A stretch of 64,000 nucleotides of DNA from positions 6,882,001 to 6,946,000 of the forward strand of contig NC_135034.1 of NCBI RefSeq assembly GCF_051020975.1. The letters are read 5' to 3'. The translations under genes and the position numbers were made by a program. The notes under the pieces are model-generated. The model was not told where the DNA came from, searched no databases, and saw only the letters and a list, made by a program, of their open reading frames with translations. Positions 63,390 through 64,000 of the stretch are shown here, piece after piece; within the stretch, counting starts at the first letter, position 1; each line of letters begins with the position of its first letter. This DNA is from Osmia lignaria lignaria (Eukaryota > Arthropoda > Insecta > Hymenoptera > Megachilidae).

Positions 63390-63568
63390 TTAACCCTTTC
63401 GCTAAGATGCACTTTAACCGAAAAACATTTACTGCATACAGGATAGATTCAAACTCCGCTGTTCAAGGTTTAATACTAATGTTCATTTAGTATGCAAAAT
63501 TAACAATGCCTTTTTGAATGAAATAATTTTAATCGTTTTTGGAGGACGCTTTCCAGCGAAAGTGTTAA
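63390..63568. mobile_element. 179-bp TTAA MITE with CCCTTTCGCT ends and a nested fragment
   Basis: The left end is TTAACCCTTTCGCT; the right end on the opposite strand is TTAACACTTTCGCT, matching at 13 of 14. A piece of family A (CTCCGCTGTTCAAGG, 63446-63473, reverse) lies inside. Confidence 0.6.
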
Positions 63569-64000
63569 GGGTCCACGGTTTCGGTGTAACCGAACAAAGA
63601 GGGAGGCGTTATTGTTGCAAAAGAGAAATAAAGGAATAAACGAAACGTCCGAGAATCTCCTTAAGAAGGTTTATAAATAGGCATGGCCAGTCGAAGTGAT
63701 ATTTTCGCTCTCTCGTTGAAGCGACAATGAATTGGTCACGACCAACATGACGACAAATGCCCTTCATGACTTTTGTTTAACCAGATTCAATCAGCATAAC
63801 CTTCTATCAAAGACTCTTTACCTTAGAACTGAATCAATGTAACGATTCTTTTATTCTAATAATAGAAGATTGACGCGGTTGAAAATATAATAGGATATTT
63901 TCCAAAGAAATTTCTAGGGTGACCTTATTTTGACAGTGCAAGTTCATAAATCGTTGAACTCTTATCGTTCGCGAGTTATACGATGGTGATTCAAGAACGG

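Larger units (their letters stand above)
56071..64000 (+). other. sick: sickie intron after CH exon 2, to the window edge
   Basis: No further CH-domain, coiled-coil or AAA coding was found on the plus strand. It holds seven TTAA-element copies or fragments and a possible internal promoter at 61480-61742. GC-richer islands at 56580-56950, 57210-57660, 59810-60000 and 63540-63750 show no recognisable coding. A 151-codon open frame at 60483-60938 is AT-rich and runs into the element at 60909, so I do not count it. Confidence 0.5.

Overview
The window reads as part of an insect chromosome, most likely from a hymenopteran (bee- or ant-like). The DNA is AT-rich with scattered GC-richer islands, the introns are long, and the one recognisable gene is a neuron-navigator orthologue, the gene called sickie in flies. 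There is no bacterial-type gene packing, rRNA, tRNA or CRISPR. The species call is an inference; the sickie call rests on a half calponin-homology (CH) domain split over two well-formed exons.

Layout. Positions 1-1173 are the 3' end of an unidentified serine-rich gene on the plus strand, followed by its 3' UTR and a short intergenic stretch. A GC-rich, probably non-coding first exon of sickie ends at a strong donor at 3094. From there to the right edge nearly everything is sickie intron. The coding pieces seen are a 22-codon exon (16923-16988), two long candidate exons (31348-32325 and 37522-38205), a 37-codon candidate exon (51375-51485), and two CH exons (55250-55367 and 56018-56070). The second half of the CH domain and the rest of the protein, including the AAA module expected of the family, were not found and presumably lie beyond 64000.

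How the pieces fit. The four exons upstream of the CH domain each begin with their own ATG, end in phase 0 at a consensus donor, and end with Lys or Gln. The CH exon opens in phase 0 with Ile-Tyr-Thr-Asp-Trp, and vertebrate NAV2/NAV3 also have Gln or Lys just before that motif. The simplest model is four alternative promoters or first coding exons spliced to one CH exon. The two long N-termini carry S/T-x-I-P motifs of the EB1-binding type, which fits a microtubule plus-end protein.

The introns carry many small non-autonomous elements flanked by TTAA with short inverted termini (piggyBac-type MITEs). One family has about 17 copies or fragments; several other families have one to three copies each. 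There are also a 142-bp tandem repeat, a 17-bp tandem array of GCCAT motifs in intron 1, and many imperfect A/T-rich repeats. Most other open frames of 60-160 codons sit in GC-richer islands, overlap one another on both strands and resemble nothing I know; they are left out as chance frames.
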